From positions 20,364,946 to 20,428,945 of the forward strand of contig CM043969.1 of assembly GCA_014529385.2 (NCBI GenBank): a stretch of 64,000 bases of DNA. The letters run 5' to 3'. Made by a program: the position numbers and the translations under genes. The notes under the pieces were generated by a model. That model worked only from the letters and a program-made list of their open reading frames with translations, did no database searches and was not told where the DNA came from. Positions 9,878 through 20,470 of this stretch are shown piece by piece (within the stretch, counting starts at the first letter, position 1; every line of letters starts with the position of its first letter). The DNA comes from Adiantum capillus-veneris (Eukaryota; Streptophyta; Polypodiopsida; Polypodiales; Pteridaceae).

Positions 9878-11301
9878 ATGAGGGGTAAGTTCTTTACTTG
9901 TCAATGATCCATTTTGTACGGCCGCTAGTTAGTTTAAAGCCCTAGAAAAAACCCGAGAAACCGAGCAATGCACGAAGACCTACGAACAAAAACTGACCAT
10001 AGCAGCCTGCCAGCTTGACCAAATCACATGGGATTTGAACCATAGCATGCCCTAACATAATAGAACCTTTCTATACCCACAGTTGACCATTCGGCAGGGG
10101 TCGAGGGGGTCACCAGTAGAAAAGCTAGGTTTTTGGCAAATGCCAAAATTCCGATGTAACTCCACAGATGGCTTGCTTATGAGGTCCATATACAATGTAT
10201 ATGATTGGTTTGATGAAATCAATCAATCAAGCAAAGCCCTTGAAAAGCAGAAAATGTCTCGAAGGTTACAAAGCGTCAAATTCGACATACGGGGTCAAAC
10301 TGACTCCAAATGAACCAGAATTGGACAAATTGCTTCACGACTAGGTTGCAGACAAGTCCAAAGCCTCGAAGTTGACCGATCAACCCAACAGGCAGTGTAG
10401 TCACAGAAAATGGTGATTTCAGAGTCGAATAAACACAAAGTGATGCCGGCATGACCAAACTTGACCAAATTCAATTTGGGACTTGTTTTAGGTGTATAGA
10501 ATATGTCTAGGTCAAAAGTTGTAAGTTTTGCAAAGAATTTTTCACTGTTGTAAATAATCACGATTATTTATTTTTGCATCATTTTTGCTTGGAAATTGTC
10601 ACCTCACCTCACCTATCATGTGTACACACCTATTACATGCCAAAAATCAAGTATGAGCCAAAATGACCACCCATTACTTGGAAAATTGTCAAAAAACACA
10701 AAGAAGTCTGGTTATGGACAACATTTCTTGATCCAAATCACCTTATATCCCATATACAGGGTCTATACAATGCCTAGAACCAGTTTGTACAGAAAAATAT
10801 TAATTTTGGAAGAAAAGTTAATAATCACGATTATTTACTTTCTAGCCAAAATTGGGGAGTTTTGATATTTTGCCATCATACATCCAAAGTACATCATGTG
10901 TTAAGCCCACTAGCCAAGTTTGAACCAATTTGGAGCTCAAAATATTAAATTTCCTTTATATCTACTGGTTCAGAGACCTAAAGCCAAAATTTGATACCGT
11001 TTTCACTCTATGCATCCAAATGAGTCCATATTTCACTTGGTATATACTTCAAGCCTATGAAGCCAAGTTTGCAAAAAGTTGAAAAATTTTCTCAGTTGTA
11101 AATAACCGCGATTATTTACTTTGGTTGCAAAAAAAAATTTAGACTTCACAGTTTTGTTTCTTGCATGTTTTTATGCATCTATGCTTGTTCAAAAATTGAT
11201 TTGAAGCAAATCGGACCAAAATTGTCAGCAGTTCAAACTAAAGGACATTTCAGAGAAAATTCTGACAAATCTGCTAACTTTGCACTCTATTCACTGAACA
11301 G
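9878..11301 (+). other. predicted exon 1 (ATGAGGG) and phase-1 intron of ORF2, element G
   Basis: ATGAGGG at 9878-9884 is followed by a consensus donor GTAAGT. The acceptor AACAG ends at 11301 with CTAAC-like branch sequence upstream. Joining gives ATG-AGG-GGA-GCC-ATG in frame with the ORF2 start at 11307. Element F repeats the design (donor at 25519, acceptor at 27377), also in frame. The intron holds three palindromes. This is sequence-based inference; no transcript is available. Confidence 0.6.
10551..11119. repeat. palindrome array, type C (element G), 3 copies
   Basis: Copies at 10551-10572, 10817-10838 and 11098-11119 have left arm GTAAATAAT (or GTTAATAAT, GTAAATAAC), centre CACG or CGCG, and right arm ATTATTTAC (or ATTATTTAT). 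Spacings are 266 and 281 bp. The sequence is unrelated to the palindromes of F, E and D, but size, CpG centre, spacing and place in the leader are the same. Confidence 0.85.
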
Positions 11302-11306
11302 GAGCC

Positions 11307-11519
11307 ATGCAAGCAGCAGAGAGGGCCAAGAAAAAACTCAACCAGAAGAAGAAGTTGTAGGAACTGTCGGCTTATCAACTAGACCCTAATTCAGTCAAAG
11401 TAGCCAAGGTAGCATACCTCTCCAGAGAACAGCTAGAAGAACATCACACTACAGTCTTCACCGGCAGATTCAAGAGTGAAGAGGGGTATCAGGTGGAGTT
11501 GCAACTCCTACCTAAGGAA
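11307..11519 (+). pseudogene. ORF2 N-terminal fragment, element G
   Basis: ATG at 11307 opens a lysine-rich start (MQAAERAKKKLNQKKK) with a TAG at codon 18. The frame then continues to a junction at about 11520, where LTR sequence begins. The segment REQLEEHHTTVFTGRFKSEE followed by LQLLPKE aligns without gaps to element F ORF2 (QEDLLESNDLKI, then QGVIKDTEGN, then LPMLPRE). This establishes it as the same protein family. A later part of the ORF, roughly 115 residues downstream, is found at 44387-44592 on the far side of the inserted element F. The function is unknown; see the entry for the ORF2 at 27383. Confidence 0.7.
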
Positions 11520-11520
11520 G

Positions 11521-12132
11521 TATGCGCACCGGTGGTCGGAATCGAGTGCGGAGAAGTGCATCGTGTTGCCCCCGACGAGAGCTACGCGCCGATGCCTACA
11601 TTGCACGCGTACGGTCTGATTTTGCAAGCTCCATCTATGAGCTTCATCTGGTAATTCGATGAGCATAAGTTGTCCGATTTTGCATTGCAACATATCCACG
11701 CGTTCGCATTGAGTAGAGCTACACATTAGGCACTTTAGATTTTGGAAACGAACACCTGCAAATTTCGGCCAGACATCCTACGTGATTTGCATCGAGTGTT
11801 TTGGGTTGGGATTTTGGTTCATAGACCTTAGGGAGAGCGACCTATTGGTGTTAGTAGGTTCTCCTTTAAGTTCTATGGTGTTTCGATATTGTTTGATGGG
11901 TGTTTGGCTCTAGAAAGTGTTGTAAGAAGTTTCCTCTTATGCACTCTTGAAGGCTGTGACTTAGACATTGGGTAGAGACCTCTGTAGGAATTAGTTAGGA
12001 GTCGGTCGAGTGTAGGTTGACACCCTATGCTTGCTTCCACGCGCCTATGGGTCGAGCTTCGTCCGTAGCTGACAAATCTTGTTAGGTGAGTTTTCACTGT
12101 GCTGATGTCCGTCGTGGCGTATCCGTCCAACA
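11521..12132 (+). repeat. 5' LTR of element F, 5'-truncated
   Basis: It matches 43775-44386 closely from TGCGCACCGGTGGTCGGAAT to the terminal CCAACA. The upstream 300 bp of the LTR are missing and the ORF2 fragment of element G abuts directly. It holds a half-palindrome AGACATCCTACGTG at 11771. Confidence 0.85.
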
Positions 12133-12133
12133 T

Positions 12134-12152
12134 TGGCGCCGCTGCCGAGGAC
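12134..12152 (+). promoter_or_regulatory. primer-binding site, tRNA-Asp type (element F)
   Basis: TGGCGCCGCTGCCGAGGAC starts one base after the LTR end. It differs at two positions from the site complementary to plant tRNA-Asp, as used by Athila-like elements. A donor-like CCTTAGGTAGGT follows. Confidence 0.88.
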
Positions 12153-13952
12153 GGAAACCTTAGGTAGGTGATCGAGACTAGTCCTTGAGGATAGGGATTC
12201 TTTGGCTTGCCAAGAATCTCATTTTACATTTAGATAAGATCAGAGGGTGGAGGACTCTCTAGGTCTTAGAGGGACTCTAGGGAGCGTGTGTCTGGCCTAG
12301 GTCCTTCGACTTAGGTAGATTGAGGTAGACTGAGATAGTTCTTAGTTGAGTTGAAGAGTACGAGTTGGAGTGGTAGAAGCGGTGAGAGGAGAGCTTGAGA
12401 GTCCGGAGAGGCCAGGAAGCAACCAAAACACCATTATCACCATTTCACATGATGAGTAGGAGTAGAGTAAGTAGGACATCATGATTGAAGATCTAGAGCA
12501 CTTCATGCATGTATACTTGCTTGTTAGATTCATCACAAGGTTGTAAAAGAAGCAAAAGTGTGTTTGAGAGCTGAAGTGAAGGCTAAAAGTTACTATGAGT
12601 GTTTTTGATAGAGCTGCAGAGCATCAAGAGCATTTCTGTCAGGAAAAAAATTAATTTTTAGCCAGGAGACATCCTACGTGTAGGATGTCTAGAGGCTAAT
12701 CTGGTGGGAATTTTGGAATTTTGAGTTGACTAGTGTGTTCAGAAGGTAGGTTTTACCCTATTTTCACCTGGAAAGTGGAAATTTGACCATATCTTAATAG
12801 GATAATGCCAGATAGACTGAAATTGCCAGACATCCTACCCAAATTGTGCCAAGGCATTATTTTAAGACCAAAACCATAGGATGAATGCATGAGCATGATC
12901 TGCTTGATATATTGAGTGACTGAGAGAGGTGTCATCTCATTTGGGTGAGAAAATTGGGTTCTAAGTAGGTTTTAGCACTTTTGACTGAAAAAGGCTAGAA
13001 CAGCTAAAATTGGGGACTTTTGAAATCCAAACCAAAATCTAAGCATACCACTGGGTTTCTGACATCAAGGGGAAGTTGTGGGTCAAGTCTGGGGTCAAAT
13101 AGGCCAAAAAGACATCCTACGCGTACCTACGCGTAGGATGTCATCTGTGTGATTTTGCACTCCAAACTTAATTTTGAGCATACCAAAGTGATCAACACCT
13201 TAAGGGGAGCCTGTGCTTTTCATTTGAAGCCATTCTGGGCAAAAAGACATCCTACGCGTAGGATGTCTAAAGCAAGAAATTGAAGCCAGATACTGTGTGT
13301 GGACATAGCAAGGTGTTGTATAGCCTGAGGCAAGACTCCTAGTTGATTTTGGTCCAAATTGGAGTTGATTTGATTGATCAAGACTAGCAGCAGGCTGTCG
13401 GAACAGATTTCTGATCCATTGACTAGCTTATAGGTGTCCAAATCAAAAAGTAAAAACAGCTGTAGACTCAGCACTCAAGGGGAATCCATAGTGCAAGAAT
13501 CCAGGCAAAACAAAGCAGGAGAAGGATGTCTATTGAGGCTTAGTGAAGAGAAAATTTGACTAAGCTTATACAGTGAGGTTCCATTTGGCTTAAGGGTTCC
13601 AGAACTTCTTTCAGAAGTGAAATTGGACCTTGTTTGACCATTTGAAGGAGCAAAGACAGAATTAACACTTTTTCACGTAAATTGACCAACATCCGAGGGA
13701 AGTACAGTTCCAGATTATCATACCTAATCCAGAACACCAGCATTGTATAAAATACAGTAGTGGTTGAGGTTAACTCTCCAGTTATACCAATCATTACTAA
13801 GATCCCTTCTAGCTGTTAAATGCTTTGATTTGATTGCCGAAATTAAACGCTTGTGTACAGGTATATTCAGCAGCAAAGCAAGAAGTTGTCAGGAGACTGA
13901 TCCTTTGCCAGGTGAGTGGTTAGATTTGTAATAAATTGCATTGATAAGTTTG
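12153..13952 (+). repeat. leader of element F with type A palindromes
   Basis: There is no ORF of note. Palindromes lie at 12667-12690 (centre CGTG), 13110-13142 (centre expanded by an extra CCTACGCGTA) and 13245-13268, with decayed sites at 12828 and near 13523. Arms are AGACATCCTA and its complement. Spacing 161, 282 and 135 (125 plus the 10-bp expansion) parallels the leader of element E. Confidence 0.88.
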
Positions 13953-14160
13953 ATGAATTTAAGGTTAGGAAGATATATTTTTAGAGACCAAAAGGTAGCA
14001 GGTGACCAAGGCAGCTTAGTGTCCACCGAAGAGAGTGTAACTCAGACAAGGCTAGATCCACTAGCACCAATTATTGAGGAGGGTAGTGATACTGACACTT
14101 CATCAGAAAAATCCTTCTTCATGATAGTCAAGAATGTTTATCACCTCTTAACTTTTCTAA
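13953..14160 (+). pseudogene. gag N-terminus of element F, truncated
   Basis: ATG at 13953 gives MNLRLGRYIFRDQ, followed by SLVSTEESVTQTRLDPLAPI and a DTDTSSEKS stretch. Element D starts the same way (MKLRSGRYL, STEESVNQS, RPLEPILEG, DTSSERS). It is therefore the beginning of gag. Homology stops near 14150 where chromovirus integrase sequence takes over. Downstream gag resumes near 17570, about 450 residues later in the protein, so a piece of gag was lost when the chromovirus fragment arrived. Confidence 0.7.
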
Positions 14161-14718
14161 CCCCACTATAAGGTAGAAGCCTCAAAGAAAATGCTTGAAG
14201 AAATGAAAGCTCAAACAAAAGCTATTCGAAGGGATATTCAAACGGCTCAAGATCAAGAAAAGAAGTACGCTGACTTAAAAAGATTTGATCAGATTTTCAA
14301 AGAAGGTGACAAAGTTTTCGTACGAGTAAAGCCCAAAAAGAGCAATATGTCTCTCAGAAGGTATAAGAAGCTTAGCTACCGATATTGTGGACCTTACGAA
14401 ATAATCAAGGTTGTAAGTGATCAAGCTTATAGACTAAAACTCCCCTCTCATCTCAAAGTGCATGATGTATTTCATGTAAGTCTGTTAAAACCTTATGTAT
14501 ATAACCCTGACCATGTCCTTGATGATGAGCAAATCATTTTACCTGCTCAAGATGTTCTACAACTCCAACCTGATATCCTAGAAACTCGGGAGAGAAAGCT
14601 TAGGAATAGATCCATCAAAGAACATCTTATCTTATGGAAGGATTTCCCTATAGAAGATGCTCCTTGGGAAGATGAGACATCCCTTCTTAAGGATTACCCT
14701 TCACTGTTCTTGAGATGA
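14160..14718 (+). pseudogene. chromovirus integrase C-terminus with chromodomain
   Basis: The open frame begins in mid-protein at VEASKKMLEEMKAQTKAIR. It then runs through an integrase C-terminal barrel (FKEGDKVFVRVK, YKKLSYRYCGPYEIIK, YRLKLPSHLKVHDVFHVSLL-KPY), typical of Ty3/gypsy chromoviruses. The end, ILETRERKLRNRSIKEHLIL followed by WKDFPIEDAPWEDETSL, has the layout of a retroelement chromodomain, which steers integration to chromatin. It closes with TGA just before a polypurine tract and an LTR. No stop interrupts this part. The upstream catalytic core is absent: the fragment joins gag of element F at about 14160. Confidence 0.88.
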
Positions 14719-14734
14719 GGGCATCTAAAATTCT

Positions 14735-14746
14735 AAGCTGGGGAGA
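14735..14746 (+). other. polypurine tract of the chromovirus fragment
   Basis: AAGCTGGGGAGA lies directly before the LTR start TGTAAGG. It primes plus-strand DNA synthesis in LTR elements. Confidence 0.75.
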
Positions 14747-14747
14747 T

Positions 14748-16300
14748 TGTAAGGTCTCTACTTTCGAATTTCACACAAGTTCTATTACGCATTTGAATTT
14801 TTTTTAACCATCACTCATTATTTAAGATATTCGAGTTCAAACTATGAATCGTAGGCTGAGAAAACCTAGAATTTAAAATTTACGCTACAAAATTCTGACA
14901 TGTTTAGCTATATGAATCACTAACTAACTTATTGCAAGACTTATTTACTGATTGTAGAATTTTCTTTTACTGCTGTAAAGTTAATATAAGACTATAAAGT
15001 ATAACTTAAAAATGTAAAGTATATTATCATTAAGAAAATAAATAAAATAATTATTGAAGACAAAAGAATACACAGAGATGACACATGAAGGAACATGGAC
15101 TCACATAGGAGGGGACAAAGTGGGACACACTGTCACATGAAAAGGAGAGGCTAGTCTTGACTAATCTTAATGAGGGGGGGCTGTGTGGCCTTATCTTTTG
15201 ATGATAATGACAAATTGGTCAAGCTGATGGGTACCACAAGGGTACCAAAAATGCGGGTATGATTTTTGGAAAAAAAAATATTAAAACAATTTATTTTTTT
15301 TGGGAAAAAAAAAGTTGGACGTTTTCTTTTCTGCTATAAATAGAGCATCCATGCTCACACTTTAAAACATAGAGATTGCCTCTATAGTGCTCACGAAGTG
15401 CTGTCACTTCTCTTACAGAGGAGACGTCCACAAACCACTAAGAGAGCAAAAACTCTAGTGGATTAGTAAGGTACATATTAATTAAGATTCAATTAGTTTT
15501 AAGAAGGATATGTGTGTGTGTGTGCTATCTCTTACTCTAATTTCTCTAATAGATTAGTAAGATTCAATTAACTTTAAGAATGATGTGTGTTTGCTATCTC
15601 TTACTCTAATTTCTCTAATAGATTAGTAAGATTCAATTAGTTTTAAGAAGGATATGTGTGTGTGTGTGTTATCTCTTACTCTAATCTCTCTAATAGATTA
15701 GTAAGATTCAATTAACTTTAAGAATGATGTGTGTTTGCTATCTCTTACTCTAATTTCTCTAATAGATTAATAAGATTCAATTAGTTTTACGAAGGATATG
15801 GGTGTGTGTGCTATCTCTTACTCTAATCTCTCTAATAGATTGGTGAGATTCAATTAGCTTTAAAAAAGGATGTGTGTGTGTTCTCTTTTACTCTAATCTT
15901 TCTAATGGATTAGTAAGATTCAATTAACTTTAGAAAAGATGTGTGTGTATGTTTTCTCTTACTCTAATCTCTCTAAGTATATCTACTCTCTCTAGTTAGT
16001 ACATCTTCACTATTAACTTATGCATAGTTAATTGAAAGTTAATACATAAGAGAACTCATCATATTCTTATTATACATGATAAAATTATCATTCAATAATT
16101 TTATTGTCAATTAGATTAAGTAGAATTTTGAATAATACTAAAAATTGATTTAGTTCAAGTATAGAAATGAAAGTTAGAATTGGATTAGAAATGTCATGCA
16201 TAAAAGTAATGCAGTCTTAAACTTTCACTCGTAGTTTACACACTTAATTTTTTATTAATTAAGATTAACAAATATTTGATGTATAGAAATTAGATATAGA
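14748..16300 (+). repeat. chromovirus LTR and untranslated leader (right limit approximate)
   Basis: It starts TGTAAGGTCTCTAC after the polypurine tract. A TATA box TATAAATAG is at 15335-15343, so transcription would begin near 15370. An alternating tandem array fills the region after it. The LTR end and the PBS are not identifiable, so the boundary with the leader is open. Confidence 0.6.
15461..15985 (+). repeat. ~70-bp tandem array with two alternating unit types
   Basis: About seven units follow the pattern CTCTTACTCTAAT, then CTCTAATAGATTAGTAAGATT, then CAATTA, then a TG run. Units ending GTTTTAAGAAGGATATG alternate with units ending ACTTTAAGAATGATGTG, which gives a two-unit higher-order repeat. 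The last units are more diverged. It lies just downstream of the predicted transcription start. Confidence 0.92.
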
Positions 16301-16427
16301 ACAACAACACTAAGTGTGAATCCAAGTTGGCGAGGGTTCAAATTACAGACTCTCTTTGGAAACAAGGAGATTACTAGGGAAATTGACCAATTTAAAGTTC
16401 TACGTGTATAAGTGTAGTACAAAAAAA

Positions 16428-16622
16428 ATGGCTCCAAAGCGTGCTCGAACCCAAGGCGCTAATGATCATGAAGCTGGTACAAGTAACGGTGGAAATCCTG
16501 CGGAACATGTTATGTCTCCACCAATCAGATCAATCGGAGCTATGGTACAGGTTAGTATTGCAGTTTCAAGTTATGCATCATTGCATATGCGAGACCATAG
16601 AAATATATTATTTACCTTATGA
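16428..16622 (+). pseudogene. chromovirus gag start (second element)
   Basis: ATG at 16428 follows an A-run and gives MAPKRARTQGANDHEAGTSN, a basic, low-complexity opening typical of chromovirus gag. After about 44 residues (…PPIRSIGAMVQ) a donor-like CAG-GTTAGT follows and protein-like content ends; the frame closes at 16622. The 3' end of a chromovirus lies upstream and this gag start downstream. The LTR between is therefore shared by two copies, or is a 3' LTR followed by a fragment of a tandem copy. The rest of this gag is missing. Confidence 0.5.
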
Positions 16623-17560
16623 AAAGAAAACACGGACCGAAACCACGGGGCTTAACCCCAAGAAACTCGGCATATGTTTGACAAGTAGGAAAGATTGTTT
16701 GGTTAAACTGGTTGCTATAGGAAAGAATGTTTGTCTAAAACCTTCGGTAGGGTTTCTCTCAAGTCTCTCTACTTATTAGCACTGGTATTATGTGGCAGTT
16801 GCCGAGGCATGAGAGTACACCCAGATTAGCCCAGCTGGATACTGCAGTTTTGTTTTGCCATGGCGTGAGCATGACGCCCAGATTGGCACCGTTGTTGCTG
16901 TGGCGGGAGTATGTCCAGATTAGCACAACGAGTACTTGTCAAGCGGTATGGGACGCTCATGAGGACAAGGGTTTTTATAAATAATGTATATATCGATCGG
17001 AAATAATAGCGCCAGTAGAGATTCTTAAGTGAACCTAATCCAAGGGTTGTTGATTTAAAATTGGATGACTTCTTGTTTGACTATTGTTTGTAATACTGTT
17101 TGAAGGGCTGTTTTAACGAACCACTATCATAAATAAAGTAAAGGAACATGTATGTTTAAACAGTGTGGTAGTAATTAGATAACAAAAGAAGGGTGAGTGT
17201 GGTGTGGAAAGTGGGCGAATGATACCCCGACGGTATCATTCTATGGACGGGTGGACCCGATGAGTCAGGTAACTTTCCAACGCTAGAAATTGTTTTTTTT
17301 AAAGTCATAATCTTAAAAGAGACAAACCTTGGCGGTTGTGCTTCTGAAACACGGGAAAAAAAGCGCACAGGTTGGTCACTCTAAGATTTATACTTTTAGG
17401 TATAATTGATTATAGATAGTTTTTAGATAGGGTTATGGTAGTCATGCTCTGCCATAGCGAGATAGGACCAATCCTTCACTAACGGTTCATGCCCGTGACT
17501 ACGTAGTAGCTAAGTCAATGTCCGTTGGTTTTTCTTTTTCAGGATTGGAGACCTATCAAA
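16623..17560. other. non-coding stretch between chromovirus and gag of element F
   Basis: No ORF of protein character. It contains a repeated CCCAGATTAGC-like phrase at 16819, 16878 and 16915. A pyrimidine run TTTCTTTTTCAG at 17531-17542 could be a splice acceptor. Origin unknown. Confidence 0.4.
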
Positions 17561-17569
17561 GGTACTCCG

Positions 17570-18658
17570 CTCCTCTCAAAAAGGGGCAGGGACCTCACAG
17601 AGGCTCTTTACCTTGTGGACAATTGTGCGGTCTACAAAGAGGGTGAGTTCAAGGATCTTGACGACGATTCATCCTCACAACAAAGCGGAAGCAAGTCTTC
17701 TAAGACAGCACCAAAAGGAGAAGTAGCTGTAAACCAAGAGCAGCTTGTAGAGGAAGTGCTAAAAAAGATTAACTTGTACGCCAAACCCCAGGCTAAACAG
17801 CCCAAGTGGTGTGCTATTGAACAAAAATGGACAAACCATGGGACGGAGGAATGTTATTATTACAAGGGATATGTGAGAGAGAGACTTTATGCTCCCCAAG
17901 CTCAAGTAGCATCTCCTCAAGTTCCACCAATGCCTAAGTATCAAGCAGGCAATCTACCAGGACCTGTAGGCGTAGAAAGACCACAACCAGTGTTGGGGCA
18001 ACAACCACCCCTACCAGGATTACGACCAGTTGGCATAAGATACACACCAACAGTAACCGAATCAGAAGAGAAGGCTTTGGTGCCTATGCATGCATATTAT
18101 GAAGATCCCAGTGGATATGCGGCAAATCCTGTCTAGTATCCACCAGAAGAACCCTCAACACCAGAACCATGGAGCATGATGGGTGGTAGAGGACCACCTA
18201 CAGCTGCATAGGTAGCAGGAGAAGGAAGATATAGCTTAGATGAACAAACATTGTTTTTCATAGCCAACGGAGGCATGGGCGAGCAAAGACATGCATACCA
18301 ACAAAGAGGAGCTCAAGGAGCACCTCAACAGCCTAAAGGACCCTGCTACAAGTGTGGTGGAGACCATTGGCTAAGAGATTGTCCTGATGATGAAATCAAT
18401 AGATTCAACGCATATTGCACCGAGTGTGGAGTTACTCATTTGATTCCTGATTGCCCTAAGAAACTGAGCAAAGGAGCAAAAACTACCTTGAACATGTTGG
18501 AAGCAATGCCTTCCAGTGGAGGGTCAGAAAACAAGACAATTATACCTATTCAAGCAGTGACACGAGCCCAAGCTCAAAGAATGACGAACAAACCCATAAT
18601 TGAAGAGCCAAAAACCAATGCCCCAAGTTCAGAAACAAAAAATCAGAGAAGCACTTGA
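17570..18658 (+). pseudogene. gag C-terminal half with two zinc knuckles (element F)
   Basis: Gag is the structural protein that packages element RNA. The frame opens in mid-protein at TEALYLVDNCAVY (compare REALYLVDNCAVY in element D). A linker with CAIEQKWTNHGTEECYY follows, then a proline-rich stretch (ERPQPVLGQQPPLPGLRPVG). The two nucleocapsid knuckles are CYKCGGDHWLRDC and CTECGVTHLIPDC, both C-x2-C-x3-H-x4-C, so the spacing is one shorter than the standard CCHC. In-frame TAG codons lie at 18134 and 18210 and a TGA ends the frame at 18656. The capsid core present in D and E is missing here because of the chromovirus fragment upstream. Confidence 0.85.
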
Positions 18659-19690
18659 AAAGCTAGAAAGGCGCGTATGAAATCCAGGAAAGAACGAGAG
18701 CAAACTGATCTATCCGAGGAGTTAAAACACACAAAGGATAGATTAGAGCGGTTAGAGGATCTAGCTAGCCTAAGCTCACACACCACGGCAACCATATCAC
18801 CCAAGGAAATAGCAGAACCCAAAAGTGCAGGATCAGGAGGATAAGTACTGGCGGACAAGGTAAATGAGCAGTTAGATGCACTTCTAAAAGCTTATGAAGC
18901 CAGACTCAAAAAGAACCAAACCCAAGAGCAAAGATGGATGACTTACCCATATGCTGAAATAGAAAAAAAGAGGTTGGAAATGTGTAAAAAGATGAATAAA
19001 ACAGCTCAATCTTTGATAGAAAATCCGCTTGGTAAACCTGCAAATGGGCATGAAGTACCAGCTCCAACCCCTATCAAACGAGCTTTAGAGGAACAAGTAG
19101 AAACGAAGGAAAGACTCACGAATAACTATGAGTCTAGGGGAGAGCCTAGCATAGTGCCAAATACTACAGATGGAGCAAGTGACGGGTTACAACCTAAAAC
19201 ATTGGCAGAAATGGGTAAGGACTGTAATGGTCTAGATGATCTGTGGAAGCAAATCCGGGAGGCCAACGAATCTAACAGGGTGAGTAACCACATGAATAGC
19301 ACGAGAAAAGAGAAAAATGAGATCTTACCTCCTATTGAAGAGTTTGAGGCAAGATCACAAATGAACTTTGATATACAATCACAAGGGGGAGACCAGGGAT
19401 CAATTAGTTCGGGACACAGCCAACCAGACTCGCTGAAAACTCTACCCTCTTACCTAGGAGAGTATGAAGCCAAGTTTGAGGTGAGAGCAATCCCATCTCA
19501 AAGACTGTCTTCTAACAAAGTGATGGATTCGCAAGGGTTGATTGAGTTATTATCCACTCTTGTGGCATGCACAATCACATTAGCTGAATTCCTAAGGTTC
19601 CGACCAAACATGTGGACCACAGTAGGAAAATGCCTAGAAAAATTTGGAGTGAAAGACCCCACCTTGAAGCTTCAGGAAGGGATTAGAGAA
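18659..19690 (+). pseudogene. gag-protease linker, charged and helical (element F)
   Basis: The linker joins nucleocapsid and protease. It starts with K/R/E-rich helices (KARMKSRKEREQTDLSEEL, with TKDRLERLED just after), interrupted by TAA at 18842. It continues with WMTYPYAEIEKKRLEMCKK, a long acidic spacer, and LPSYLGEYEAKFEVRAIPSQ. The same order of blocks is present in D (60258-60905) and E (36078-36551). The function is unknown; heptad-like spacing suggests a coiled coil. Confidence 0.75.
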
Positions 19691-20470
19691 TTGGACAGGC
19701 CTCAACTAAATACTAGGCCAGTACCTTTAAACAAGGTTAGAGAGTATTGCGAGGGAGAAGATGGGAACACCACGCTACCAGTAGAATTCCAAGGAGTAGT
19801 TTCCAAGGCTATTCTTGACAGTGGAGAAGGAGTTGCTATCGCCACCAAGGAAATCTAGAAAAAATGGAAAAAAACAGCTTTGAGAGCTAGCAGAATGAAA
19901 TTGCAATAGGAAGATGGGTTCATGGAGAAACCTCTAGGACTCTTAGAAAAAGTGATTGTCACTTCGTGCGGAATCAAGTATGAGCATACATTTGCAATAG
20001 TCGATTTCGACAAAAATAACAATTACGAAATCATCTTGGGAAGACCATTCATGAGACAGTTGAAGATGGTCCAGGATTGGGGTTACGACCACATATACCT
20101 CAGACATGGTGAGACAACAACCAAAATACACCTGAAAGACCATAGTTACAAGGATGTGAACCAGACACCAGTGGAAGAGTTTGATTCAGCTACATTGGCA
20201 GGATCGAAGCTCCCAGCATGGTTAGGGCAACAAAAAGAGCTATGGATGTGCGGAGCTTCACATTGTGGAATCTTAAAAAGAGAGGAATGCGTCTTAGAAA
20301 GAACGATTGAGGACAAGGAGTATATTTCGGAACCTTTTCCTGAAGATGCCTTGGAACCTTTGGAATGGGAACACATACTAGCAACATTGGATGTCTCTAC
20401 CATTGCATATAGTCCAACAACAAAATTTGCGATAAGGATGGCTATGATGTGCTACCCTATTACATGGTAA
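19691..20470 (+). pseudogene. retropepsin-type protease (element F)
   Basis: Aspartic protease that processes the Gag-Pol polyprotein. The active site reads AILDSGEGVAIATKEI; E and D have DSGA here, so the small residue after G is replaced by Glu. TAG at 19856 follows directly where Trp is found in E. The second half contains the conserved IILGRPFMRQLKMVQDWGYD. The C-terminal part (WMCGASHCGILKREECVLER, then a WEHILATLDV block) is shared with D and E and seems specific to this lineage. The Glu change and the stops make it inactive. Confidence 0.85.

Noticed and set aside
10029-10050. Pol III B-box (minus strand GGTTCAAATCC) as a SINE in the G leader
   Set aside because: No A-box at the right distance and no repeat partner; probably chance.
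16790-16984. 64-codon ORF between chromovirus and gag
   Set aside because: Arises from a repeated CCCAGATTAGC-like phrase; no protein character.
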